From: Spirochaetota bacterium
GTDB lineage: Bacteria > Spirochaetota > Spirochaetia > Treponematales > Treponemataceae
Direction of reading: 5' to 3'
Assembly (NCBI GenBank): GCA_016285185.1
Contig: JAEEQG010000148.1
Coordinates: forward strand, 1-64,000
Length of the DNA stretch: 64,000 bases
Each line of letters begins with the position of its first letter. Position 1 is the first letter of the stretch. Below the pieces are notes generated by a model. That model saw only the letters and a program-made list of their open reading frames with translations, did not search any database and had not been told where the DNA came from. Shown here piece after piece: positions 38,548-47,404 of this stretch. The translations under genes and the position numbers were made by a program.

Positions 38548-39501
38548 CTAATCAAGTATTGTATCTATAATAAATCTTGGTCTGTGTTTTGATTCAAGAT
38601 ATATTTTGCCAACATATTCGCCGATTACACCGATTGAAAAAAGCTGTAGTCCGCCCAAACCCCATATTGAAATAATGATACTAGACCAGCCGTCTACAGT
38701 TTTACCGCCCGTAAAATGATTTATTAGCACGTATAAAAGTAGTGCAAAGCAGACAATAAAGACAAAAAGCCCCAGTGTGGTTATAAACCGTAGCGGTTTT
38801 ACACTAAGGGATGTAATACCGTTGAGGGCAAGAGCAATCATTTTGCTTAAAGGATAATGGGTCTTTCCTGCAGTGCGTTCTTTGCGTTCATAATAAACGG
38901 TTGTACTTTTAAAACCGAGCAGGGGAAACATTCCCCTTAAAAAGAGATTTACTTCCCTGAATCCGTCCAGCGCATTAAGAACTTTCTTGCTTGCAAGTCT
39001 GTAATCTGCGTGATTATATACGATATCCGCTCCGAAAGTACTCATAAGTTTGTAAAATGATTCAGCCGACCATCGTTTAAAAAATGAATCTGTTTTTCTT
39101 GAACTGCGTACTCCGTAGACTATTTCATTGCCTTCATAATATTTTGTGATGAAATCTTTTAGAACTTCAATATCGTCCTGTAAATCCGCATCCAGGGAAA
39201 TTGTAAAATCGCACATATCCTTGACTGTCATAAGCCCTGCAAGGAGCGCATTCTGGTGTCCTCTGTTTCTGGAAAGTCTTATCCCGGAAAAAATTGGATT
39301 CTGGCTGTGTAGATCAGATATGATACTCCATGTCATATCCTTTGAACCGTCGTCAATAAAACAGATTCTGCTTTTAGATGTAATAAGTCCATCATTTATA
39401 AAACCTTCCATTTTTTCAGCCAGTATTTTTGCTGTCTGTGGCAGAGCTTCTTCTTCGTTATAGCATGGTATCAAAAGATAAAGTGCTTGTGACGTATTCA
39501 T
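38548..39501 (-). CDS. Glycosyltransferase family 2, GtrB/DPM1-like with C-terminal TM helices
   Basis: 'LYLLIPCYNEEEALPQTAKIL', 'FTISLDADLQDDIEVLKDF', 'GEYVGKIYLESKHRPRFII'. Confidence 0.94.
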   Translation of the reverse strand: MNTSQALYLLIPCYNEEEALPQTAKILAEKMEGFINDGLITSKSRICFIDDGSKDMTWSIISDLHSQNPIFSGIRLSRNRGHQNALLAGLMTVKDMCDFTISLDADLQDDIEVLKDFITKYYEGNEIVYGVRSSRKTDSFFKRWSAESFYKLMSTFGADIVYNHADYRLASKKVLNALDGFREVNLFLRGMFPLLGFKSTTVYYERKERTAGKTHYPLSKMIALALNGITSLSVKPLRFITTLGLFVFIVCFALLLYVLINHFTGGKTVDGWSSIIISIWGLGGLQLFSIGVIGEYVGKIYLESKHRPRFIIDTILD

Positions 39502-39513
39502 GGAATATCCTTG

Positions 39514-40053
39514 TTAAAAAGGGCTTTTGAATTCAGAAAAAGCAGGATGTTTCAAATCTCTTGTTGATATGATTGGTTGTTTAATATCCCAATCATACCC
39601 GAAAGAATCGTAGCGTATTCCTTTGTCATTTTCCGGTGAATAACAGGTTGTCTGCATATAATGCATGATTGTATTGTCTTTCAGGGACTTAAATCCGTGA
39701 GCAAAACCTTTTGGAATGTAAAGATATTTTGGATTGCTGCCTGTTAGTTCGCTTTCATAGTATTTGCCGTATGTAGAAGAGTTTTTTCTAAGGTCAAGGC
39801 AGACATCAATCACACTGCCTGTAATCACATATATGATTTTTGTGTGATCGCACGGCGGTGTCTGAAAATGCATACCGCGGATTACATTTTTTGCGTTTAC
39901 GGAATAATATGTTTCCTTAAAATCAGTATCAAGACCTAAGGATTCAAATTCTTTAGAACTGAATAGTTTTTTGAATGCGCCTCTGTTGTCGGTAAGATAA
40001 GGTGATTCAATTACATAAAGCCCTTCAAAATCTGTCTTTGTAATGGAAAACAT
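39514..40053 (-). CDS. dTDP-4-dehydrorhamnose 3,5-epimerase family protein (divergent RmlC paralogue)
   Basis: 'LYVIESPYLTDNRGAFKKLFSSKEF', 'NVIRGMHFQTPPCDHTKIIYVITGSVIDVCLDLRKNSSTYGKY', 'LYIPKGFAHGF'. Confidence 0.88.
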   Translation of the reverse strand: MFSITKTDFEGLYVIESPYLTDNRGAFKKLFSSKEFESLGLDTDFKETYYSVNAKNVIRGMHFQTPPCDHTKIIYVITGSVIDVCLDLRKNSSTYGKYYESELTGSNPKYLYIPKGFAHGFKSLKDNTIMHYMQTTCYSPENDKGIRYDSFGYDWDIKQPIISTRDLKHPAFSEFKSPF

Positions 40054-40063
40054 ATTATAAAAT

Positions 40064-40936
40064 CTATAATCCTTTTATAAAAGTTTCAAGGCTTTCCTGC
40101 CATTGCGGAATAGTCCAGTCAAGGACTGTGGAGATTTTTCCCTTGTCAAGAACAGAATAAGCCGGTCTTGTGGCTGGTGTAGGGTATTCGGAAGTTGAAC
40201 ATGGCGAAAGAGAAGATTCTTTTTCAAGCAGATTGTATTTTAGTCCAAGCCGTTGTATTTGTTGGGCAAATTCAAACCAGTTTGTTTCTCCAAGGTTTGT
40301 AAAGTGATATGCCCCGAACGGGATATCCGTTTTTTTTACAAAAGTGACGATTGCTTTTGCAAGGTCTGCTGCATAGGTTGGGGTTCCGTACTGGTCATTT
40401 ACAACCTTTAGAGGTTTTTGTTCTTTCATAAATTTAAGCATTGTAAACACAAAGTTTTTGCCATGCTTGCCGTAAAGCCATGCAGTGCGAATTATGTAAG
40501 CGTTATTAAACACTGCCTGTATCGCTTTTTCGCCTTCATATTTCGTGTTCCCGTAAACCCCCGTGGGATTTGCAGGGGCGTCTTCTTTGTATGGAATTTT
40601 TGCTTTTCCGTCAAAAATGTAGTCTGTGGAAATATGAATAAGCTTTGCGCCGTATTTTTTAGCGATAGAAGCAATATTACCGGGCCCTGTCGCATTAAGA
40701 GTATGACAGAGTTCGGTGTCACTTTCGGCTTTATCAACGTTTGTGTAAGCGGCGCAGTTTATGATATATGAGAGTGATTTCCCGTCCTTTACCAGTTTTG
40801 CCGCAAATGCATCCAGTGCGGATTCATCAGTTATATCAATTTCTCTGTCTGTGCCTGCAAATTCAATGTTTTCTTTTTCAAGCAGCTCCGCTGTTTCTTT
40901 GCCGAGCATGCCGTTACAGCCTATTAACCAAACCAT
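40064..40936 (-). CDS. rfbD: dTDP-4-dehydrorhamnose reductase
   Basis: 'MVWLIGCNGMLGKETAELL', 'INCAAYTNVDKAESD', 'HISTDYIFDGKAKIPYKEDAPANPTGVYGNTKYEGEKA'. Confidence 0.96.
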   Translation of the reverse strand: MVWLIGCNGMLGKETAELLEKENIEFAGTDREIDITDESALDAFAAKLVKDGKSLSYIINCAAYTNVDKAESDTELCHTLNATGPGNIASIAKKYGAKLIHISTDYIFDGKAKIPYKEDAPANPTGVYGNTKYEGEKAIQAVFNNAYIIRTAWLYGKHGKNFVFTMLKFMKEQKPLKVVNDQYGTPTYAADLAKAIVTFVKKTDIPFGAYHFTNLGETNWFEFAQQIQRLGLKYNLLEKESSLSPCSTSEYPTPATRPAYSVLDKGKISTVLDWTIPQWQESLETFIKGL

Positions 40937-40950
40937 GTCAGTATCCCTTG

Positions 40951-41502
40951 TTAAAAGTATTTTTTAGAGCGGTCAAAAGCCGGGTGTTTTTTGTCTTTTT
41001 CTGAAAGAAGAGGTGGACACGATAATTCCGGCCATTTTATGCCGATTTGTTCATCATTCCAATTGATTCCGGCTTCATCTTCGGGATGATAAAAATCAGT
41101 GCATTTGTATGCAAACAAAGCTGTTTCTGAGATTACGACAAAACCGTGCGCAAATCCCTGCGGAACATAAAACATATTATGTTTTTCTGCGGAAAGGATT
41201 ACGGAATAATATTGCCCAAAAGTAGGAGAGTCTGCCCTCAAATCAACAGCAACATCAAAAACCTCGCCCTGTACGGCAGATACAAGTTTGCCCTGAGGAT
41301 GAGTTTTTTGATAGTGGAGTCCGCGCAAAACACCGTAGCTTGATTTTGACATATTGTCCTGTACAAATTTCATGTCCAGTCCGGCTTCAAAAAAATCGCG
41401 CTGACTGTATGTTTCAAGAAAAAAACCTCTTGAATCGCCGAATACTTTGGGTTGAATTTCATAAAGTCCTTCAATAGGACATTTTTTTACTTCTATAGGC
41501 AT
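40951..41502 (-). CDS. rfbC: dTDP-4-dehydrorhamnose 3,5-epimerase
   Basis: 'EIQPKVFGDSRGFFLETYSQRDF', 'VLRGLHYQKTHPQGKLVSAVQGEVFDVAVDLRADSPTFGQY', 'YVPQGFAHGF'. Confidence 0.96.
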   Translation of the reverse strand: MPIEVKKCPIEGLYEIQPKVFGDSRGFFLETYSQRDFFEAGLDMKFVQDNMSKSSYGVLRGLHYQKTHPQGKLVSAVQGEVFDVAVDLRADSPTFGQYYSVILSAEKHNMFYVPQGFAHGFVVISETALFAYKCTDFYHPEDEAGINWNDEQIGIKWPELSCPPLLSEKDKKHPAFDRSKKYF

Positions 41503-42377
41503 TATGAGTTCTCCGCAATAAATTTGAGGTATGCGCCGTAATCGGTCTTATAGCCTTTGGCATATTCGAGCAGGGTTTCTTTATTAATCCATCCGTTTCT
41601 GTATGCGATTTCTTCTATGCATGAAACGTAATATCCCTGACGTTTTTGGATTGTTGCGACAAAATTGGATGCTTCCAAAAGGCCGTCGTAACTGCCTGTA
41701 TCGAGCCATGCCATGCCGCGGCCTAAAAGTTCTACCGAAAGTTTTTTTTCAGAAAGGTATGCGTTATTAAGAGAGGTGATTTCTATTTCGCCGCGTGCGG
41801 ACGGTTTTACGTCCTTTGCTTTTTTACAGACTGTATTATCATAAAAATAAAGACCGGGTACGGCATAATGTGATTTTGGAACAGACGGTTTTTCTTCGAT
41901 TCCGGTAACTTTTCCGTCGGATGCAAACTCAACGACACCGTATTGTGTCGGATCTTTTACGTAATATCCGAATATGACGGCGCCGGCTTCTTTTTCAATT
42001 CTTTCTCTTGCATTGCGTAATGTACGTGTAAAGCTCTGACCGTAAAAGATATTGTCCCCCAGAACAAGCGCACATGAATCATTGCCTATAAAGGTTTCGC
42101 CAAGAATAAATGCGTCAGCGAGGCCTCTGGGTGCTGTCTGAACGCAGTAGTCAAATCTCATGCCGAGTTGTTCTCCGCTTCCGAACAACTCCCTGAATAC
42201 CGGCAAATCTCTTGGTGTAGAGATGATAAGTACTTCCCTTATGCCTGCAAGCATAAGAACTGAAAGCGGATAATAAATCATGGGTTTGTCGTAAAGCGGC
42301 AGTATCTGCTTTGAGACAGCCTTTGTAACGGGATACAGGCGGGTTCCTGAACCACCTGCAAGAATTATTCCTTTCAT
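41502..42377 (-). CDS. rfbA: Glucose-1-phosphate thymidylyltransferase
   Basis: '[54 protein letters not shown]'. Confidence 0.98.
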   Translation of the reverse strand: MKGIILAGGSGTRLYPVTKAVSKQILPLYDKPMIYYPLSVLMLAGIREVLIISTPRDLPVFRELFGSGEQLGMRFDYCVQTAPRGLADAFILGETFIGNDSCALVLGDNIFYGQSFTRTLRNARERIEKEAGAVIFGYYVKDPTQYGVVEFASDGKVTGIEEKPSVPKSHYAVPGLYFYDNTVCKKAKDVKPSARGEIEITSLNNAYLSEKKLSVELLGRGMAWLDTGSYDGLLEASNFVATIQKRQGYYVSCIEEIAYRNGWINKETLLEYAKGYKTDYGAYLKFIAENS

Positions 42378-42385
42378 GCGTACCT

Positions 42386-43273
42386 CTATATTACGTCAAC
42401 GAATGTGCGTTCGTTACGGTTAAATAATACTAAGCCAAAAAACAAAAACAGAAAAGTCATGCCGAGACTTATTAAAATCATTAGAGGTGGAACTGAACCT
42501 GCACCGTAAAAAAAGATTCGGAACAGTTCTACCGGTGCAGAAACAGGATTTATGTAAAAAAACCAGGAAAATGATTCAGGAGCTTCTGAAAGCGGGTATA
42601 CAATCGGAGTTATGTACATCGCGAGTGAAATGCCAAACCCCAAAAGCTGGTTCAAATCGCGGTATTTGGTGGTGAGAGCGGAAAAAATCATTCCCATGCC
42701 GTCGCCCAATAAACCTATCCAAATAACAAGCAGAGGAAAAAGGATTATCATCCATGAAGGATGAACGTTTGCCCCGATTATAAGGTAGTAAACATAGAAT
42801 ATCAAAAGACAACAGAACTGGATTCCCATTTTTATGGCTGCGCTCACCGTATTTGAAATTGTAACGGTAAGACGCGGAAAATAAACCTTGCTGAATATGC
42901 CGACATTATTGGAAAATGTTCCTGCCGCCGTGTTAAGACAGTTTGTAAAATATGTCCAAAGCATTGTACCCGCAAAATAGAACAGAATGTACGGCACTCC
43001 GTCGGTTCCGATTTTTGCGAGGTTACCGAATATAAACGTATTGATAACCGTTGTTACAAGCGGCTGTACCACATACCATATTGGTCCGAGGACAGTCTGC
43101 TTGTATTGGGTTGTAAAATCGCGCTTGATAAAAAGCCAAATAAGGTCACGGTACTGCCAGACTTCCTTCAGGTTAAAATCCAGCAGTTTGTGTTTGGATT
43201 CAAGGACTAAGTCCCAGTTTTCATCTTGTTTTACGGCTTCAACTGTTTTTGCATTCATACTGATTGCAGACAA
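42386..43273 (-). CDS. ABC-2 type polysaccharide export permease (Wzm-like)
   Basis: '[72 protein letters not shown]', C-terminal '[15 protein letters not shown]'. Confidence 0.94.
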   Translation of the reverse strand: MSAISMNAKTVEAVKQDENWDLVLESKHKLLDFNLKEVWQYRDLIWLFIKRDFTTQYKQTVLGPIWYVVQPLVTTVINTFIFGNLAKIGTDGVPYILFYFAGTMLWTYFTNCLNTAAGTFSNNVGIFSKVYFPRLTVTISNTVSAAIKMGIQFCCLLIFYVYYLIIGANVHPSWMIILFPLLVIWIGLLGDGMGMIFSALTTKYRDLNQLLGFGISLAMYITPIVYPLSEAPESFSWFFYINPVSAPVELFRIFFYGAGSVPPLMILISLGMTFLFLFFGLVLFNRNERTFVDVI

Positions 43274-43306
43274 TTATAGCATAATGCCCGTTTATATTCA
43301 ATGAAT

Positions 43307-44056
43307 TTACAGCTTTGAGAATATGTATTTGCAGAAAGTCGTAACTCTGTTTATGAACGAGTTGTCAATCTTGTCCTTGAGTATTATGACGTTGGGTGCG
43401 TTTACGCCGCCGAGTCCGTAAAGGATGATGCTGTCTCCTTCGCGGAATGCGTATACGAATGACTTCATTGCGTTGGCTTTTGCGCATGTCATTCCGTCGA
43501 CAATTTTTACACCGGAGTCCTGTATTTTTACAGGCTCTGTGTTATTTGAAGCATACAAAAGCATATCGTCTTTTTGGACAATATCAATATTTGTGGTAAT
43601 AATACCGAACGGGCTCATCTCAAGGTTTGCCAGAATATTAGAGGTTTCTGCTGTTTCTGTCTTGGAGAGTACAACTGCGGAAGAGTAAAGATCGTACCAT
43701 CTTTGTGTTCTCTGTCCAAAATAAGGAATTCCGACATAGCTTTCGACATCCGTAAGTTCTTTGCGGAGTGTATCAAAAATGTGTTCGTTGCCTTCATAAG
43801 GGATTTTCTGGATGATTTCTACCAGATACGGCGGTTTGAGTGCTTTTACAGTGGATATTACAGATTTGGCATCCTCATTTATTTCGTTGAGTGAGATTTT
43901 TTTTGCGTTGCCGATGTTACGGACAAGTACTTCGCCGTTTTCGAGCATTGTTTTTTCAGAGTCAGAAAGGTTGTTGTTGAAAATTTGTGCGTGAACAAAA
44001 AACGTGTAATAGAGTGCAAATACTGTTAAAATAAGTTTCTTCATTGTGTTTGTCAT
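43307..44056 (-). CDS. Exported protein, possibly DUF6675-like
   Basis: Signal peptide 'MKKLILTVFALYYTFFVHAQ'; otherwise uncharacterised 249 aa. Confidence 0.6.
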   Translation of the reverse strand: MTNTMKKLILTVFALYYTFFVHAQIFNNNLSDSEKTMLENGEVLVRNIGNAKKISLNEINEDAKSVISTVKALKPPYLVEIIQKIPYEGNEHIFDTLRKELTDVESYVGIPYFGQRTQRWYDLYSSAVVLSKTETAETSNILANLEMSPFGIITTNIDIVQKDDMLLYASNNTEPVKIQDSGVKIVDGMTCAKANAMKSFVYAFREGDSIILYGLGGVNAPNVIILKDKIDNSFINRVTTFCKYIFSKL

Positions 44057-44200
44057 TGTTGCCTCCGTTTTAGGTTAATCAACTAATAAACAGTACAGAG
44101 AAAAAAAAGAAACAGAATAAAACAATTTTTTTTGATTTTCTTAATATTCACTATGAAAATTTTGTGATATACTTTTTTTCATAAGTAAAAAGGAGTTTTT

Positions 44201-45394
44201 ATGGGTGTAGCGGCACAAGTGCTGAAGGCTATGGAATCATCTTCGGCAATCAGAAAAGCGTTTGAAGACGGTTTACAGTTAAAAAAACAGTACGGAGAAA
44301 AAAACGTATATGATTTTTCTTTGGGTAATCCTGATTTGGAACCACCTGAGGAAGTTGAGAATATTATTAAGAAAATCGCATCTTCCGGCGAGAAAGGAGC
44401 TCATGCCTATATGCCCAATGCCGGTTATATGGAAACAAGAGCCGCTATGGCCGAAAAAGTTTCATCAGAGCAGGGCGTAAAAGTTGGTGCTGACGGTGTT
44501 GTTATGGCTGTAGGTGCCGCAGGTGCGTTAAACGTAATTTTTAAGGCGATTCTTGAACCGGGTGACGAAGTTATCGTACCGGCTCCGTTTTTTGCGGAGT
44601 ATACGCATTATTGCGCAAATCACGGCGGGAAGCTAGTACCTGTAAGTACAAAGGATGACTTTTCTCTTGATTTGGATGCTATAGCAGCCGCACTTTCTAC
44701 AAAGACAGCGGCTGTTCTTATTAATTCCCCGAACAATCCTACCGGAAAAATCTATTCTGAAAATGATATAAAGGCTCTTGCTGCACTACTTGAAGAACAC
44801 GCAAAAAAGGGACGAAAACCATATATAATCGCTGATGAGCCTTACAGAGCCATTACTTACGGCGGTAAAAAGGTTTCGGCTCTTTTCCCGTTTTATGATG
44901 CGGCGATTGTAGCTTCATCCTTCGCTAAAAACCTTAGCCTGCCGGGTGAAAGAATTGGTTATCTTGCAATAAATCCGGCCTGTCCTGACAAGGATGAGTT
45001 ATTTGCCGCATGTGTTTTTGCCACGCGCGTTCTCGGATATGTAAACGCTCCGGCTTTTTTCCAGAAAGTTGTGGCACAGGCATGGAAAGTTCCGGTAGAT
45101 TATTCCTCATATTCTGAGCGCCGGGATGCTTTGACCGGTGTTCTTAAAAAAGCAGGCATCGAGTTTGCTGAGCCTGAAGGCGCTTTTTATCTTTTCTGCA
45201 AAGTTCCCGCAAGAAAGACGGACGGTTGCACTGATGAAAATCTGTTCTGTGATTATCTAAAAGAGTACCGTGTTCTTGCAGTACCAGGAACGGGGTTCGG
45301 TAAAAAAGCCTGGTTCAGGCTTGCATATTGTGTTTCAAAGGATACTATAACAAACAGTCTGGATTCTTTTGTTCAGGCAGCAAAGAACTGGTAA
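44201..45394 (+). CDS. Pyridoxal-phosphate-dependent aminotransferase (class I/II)
   Basis: 'VYDFSLGNPDLEPPEEV', 'INSPNNPTGKIYSE', 'IADEPYRAITYGG', 'ASSFAKNLSLPGERIGYLA'. Confidence 0.94.
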   Translation: MGVAAQVLKAMESSSAIRKAFEDGLQLKKQYGEKNVYDFSLGNPDLEPPEEVENIIKKIASSGEKGAHAYMPNAGYMETRAAMAEKVSSEQGVKVGADGVVMAVGAAGALNVIFKAILEPGDEVIVPAPFFAEYTHYCANHGGKLVPVSTKDDFSLDLDAIAAALSTKTAAVLINSPNNPTGKIYSENDIKALAALLEEHAKKGRKPYIIADEPYRAITYGGKKVSALFPFYDAAIVASSFAKNLSLPGERIGYLAINPACPDKDELFAACVFATRVLGYVNAPAFFQKVVAQAWKVPVDYSSYSERRDALTGVLKKAGIEFAEPEGAFYLFCKVPARKTDGCTDENLFCDYLKEYRVLAVPGTGFGKKAWFRLAYCVSKDTITNSLDSFVQAAKNW

Positions 45395-45409
45395 AATACA
45401 GGAGTTAGT

Positions 45410-46882
45410 ATGCGTATATTAATGGTTAGTGCAGAGGCGGCACCTTTTGCAAAAACAGGCGGACTCGCGGATGCGGTCTCGGCTCTTTCGATAGCGCTTT
45501 CAAAACTGGGGCATGATGTACGTATCGTTATGCCACGGTATTACAAAATCGACCGGGCAAAGCTGACCAAGCTTGAAGGTCCGATGGGTGTTCCGTGCGG
45601 TTATACGGAAGAATGGACTGCAGTATATACCACAAACATGCCTGGAACTGAAAAGCTTCCTGTGTATTTTATTGATAATGAAAAGTGTTTCGGTCGTGAC
45701 GGCGTATACGGTGTCCCGTCTGATCCTGATTTTTCCGACAATCCTTTCCGTTTTTCACTGCTTTGTAATGGTGCCTTTCAGCTTTGCCGCAAACTTGACT
45801 GGTATCCGGACATAATTCATGCTCATGACTGGTCAGCAGCACTTGCGCCTGTCCTACTGCGTTTTAATGAAAGACACGGCGGTTTTGCGCATACAGCAAG
45901 CGTTTTTACAATTCATAACCTCGGATATCAGGGTGTTTACAGCAAACATTCGTATCCTCTTTTAGGTATTGACTGGCAGCATTTTTATTCAGCCGGTTTT
46001 GAAGATTATGACAGGATTAACTTTTTAAAATCCGGTTTAATTTCTTCTGATGTCCTAACAACAGTTTCTCCTACTTATGCCCGTGAGATCCAAACTCCCG
46101 AAGGAGGTTTCGGACTTGACGGCATATTACGGAGTCGCAGCGGTGACTTGCGGGGAATCCTTAACGGAGTTGATACGGAAGTTTGGAATCCTTCAAAAGA
46201 TACATGCATTCCAAAAACATATACAGCAAGAACTGTTGCCTCTGGTAAGGCAGCCAATAAAAAGGCCCTTCAGGAACAAATGGGATTGGAAGTAAATCCA
46301 GATATCCCGCTTTTTGGTATTGTAACTCGTCTTGTAGACCAGAAAGGTATTGCCGAATTATTCGCGCCTACATATGGAAGTACCTACAGTATGTGCGCAA
46401 ATATGCGCATGCAGATGGTTGTTCTCGGTTCCGGTGAAAGCTGGTGCGAAAACGAGCTTAGGACTTTGAACAATTCGTTGTCAAATTTCTGTGCATATAT
46501 CGGTTATAACGAAAAACTAAGCCACCTGATAGAGGCGGGCAGTGACTTTTTCCTTATGCCTTCGCATTATGAACCATGCGGCTTGAACCAGATGTATTCA
46601 CTCTTGTACGGAACGCTTCCGATTGTTCGCAGGACTGGTGGTCTTGCTGATACTGTTCAAAATTATAACGAAGCAACCGGGGAGGGAACCGGTTTTATTC
46701 TGGATTATCTTTCTCCAAACAGTCTTTATGATACAGTCGGCTGGGCTGTTTATGCATGGTACAACAAAAAAGACCATATAGCGCAAATGCGTAAAAGGGC
46801 AATGGCGCAGAACTTTGGTTGGGATGTATCCGCAAAACAGTATGTGGATTTGTATGAATCTGTTCTTAAGAGGTTTAACTGA
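45410..46882 (+). CDS. glgA: Glycogen synthase (GT5)
   Basis: 'MRILMVSAEAAPFAKTGGLADAVSALSIALSKLGHDVRIVMPRY', 'FTIHNLGYQGVY', 'MPSHYEPCGLNQMYSLLYGTLPIVRRTGGLADTV'. Confidence 0.97.
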   Translation: MRILMVSAEAAPFAKTGGLADAVSALSIALSKLGHDVRIVMPRYYKIDRAKLTKLEGPMGVPCGYTEEWTAVYTTNMPGTEKLPVYFIDNEKCFGRDGVYGVPSDPDFSDNPFRFSLLCNGAFQLCRKLDWYPDIIHAHDWSAALAPVLLRFNERHGGFAHTASVFTIHNLGYQGVYSKHSYPLLGIDWQHFYSAGFEDYDRINFLKSGLISSDVLTTVSPTYAREIQTPEGGFGLDGILRSRSGDLRGILNGVDTEVWNPSKDTCIPKTYTARTVASGKAANKKALQEQMGLEVNPDIPLFGIVTRLVDQKGIAELFAPTYGSTYSMCANMRMQMVVLGSGESWCENELRTLNNSLSNFCAYIGYNEKLSHLIEAGSDFFLMPSHYEPCGLNQMYSLLYGTLPIVRRTGGLADTVQNYNEATGEGTGFILDYLSPNSLYDTVGWAVYAWYNKKDHIAQMRKRAMAQNFGWDVSAKQYVDLYESVLKRFN

Positions 46883-47403
46883 TGCTCAAATACATTGTGA
46901 AAATGCTTAAATCCCTGAATGCCAATTCGCATCCGGGGGAGATTGCCCATGCTTTTGCATTCGGTATGCTGCTGGGCTTTTTGCCAAAGACATCCGCTCT
47001 TTGGTATATTTTATTTATTATCTGTTTATTCCTCAGGATAAACAAGGGCGTGTTCTTTCTTTCGATTTTGTTCGGTTCGCTTATTTCGCCTCTTTTAGAT
47101 CCTCTGTTTGACAACATCGGTTACTGGTTCCTTACAATTCCTGCACTTGCACCTACTTTTCAAACGCTGTTGGATATTCCGTTCGTTGCTTTCACAAGAT
47201 TCAATAATACTATTGTAGCAGGTTCATTAATATTCTCTATAATCGCATATATTCCGTTTTATGTGTTGATAAGGCTTTTTGTTTCAGCCTGGCGAAAAAA
47301 GCTTCAGCCGCTGCTTGCCCGGAATCCTGTTGTAAAAGCTTTTATGAAGATGCCTTTGGTTAAGAATATTGTTTCACTCGCTAAAAAAATTGAGGTTAAG
47401 TAG
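46882..47403 (+). CDS. TIGR03546-like membrane protein
   Basis: 'PGEIAHAFAFGMLLGFLPKTSALWYILFIICLFLRINKGVFFLSILFGSLISPLLDPLFDNIGYWFL'; paired with TIGR03545-like gene. Confidence 0.75.
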   Translation: MLKYIVKMLKSLNANSHPGEIAHAFAFGMLLGFLPKTSALWYILFIICLFLRINKGVFFLSILFGSLISPLLDPLFDNIGYWFLTIPALAPTFQTLLDIPFVAFTRFNNTIVAGSLIFSIIAYIPFYVLIRLFVSAWRKKLQPLLARNPVVKAFMKMPLVKNIVSLAKKIEVK

Positions 47404-47404
47404 T

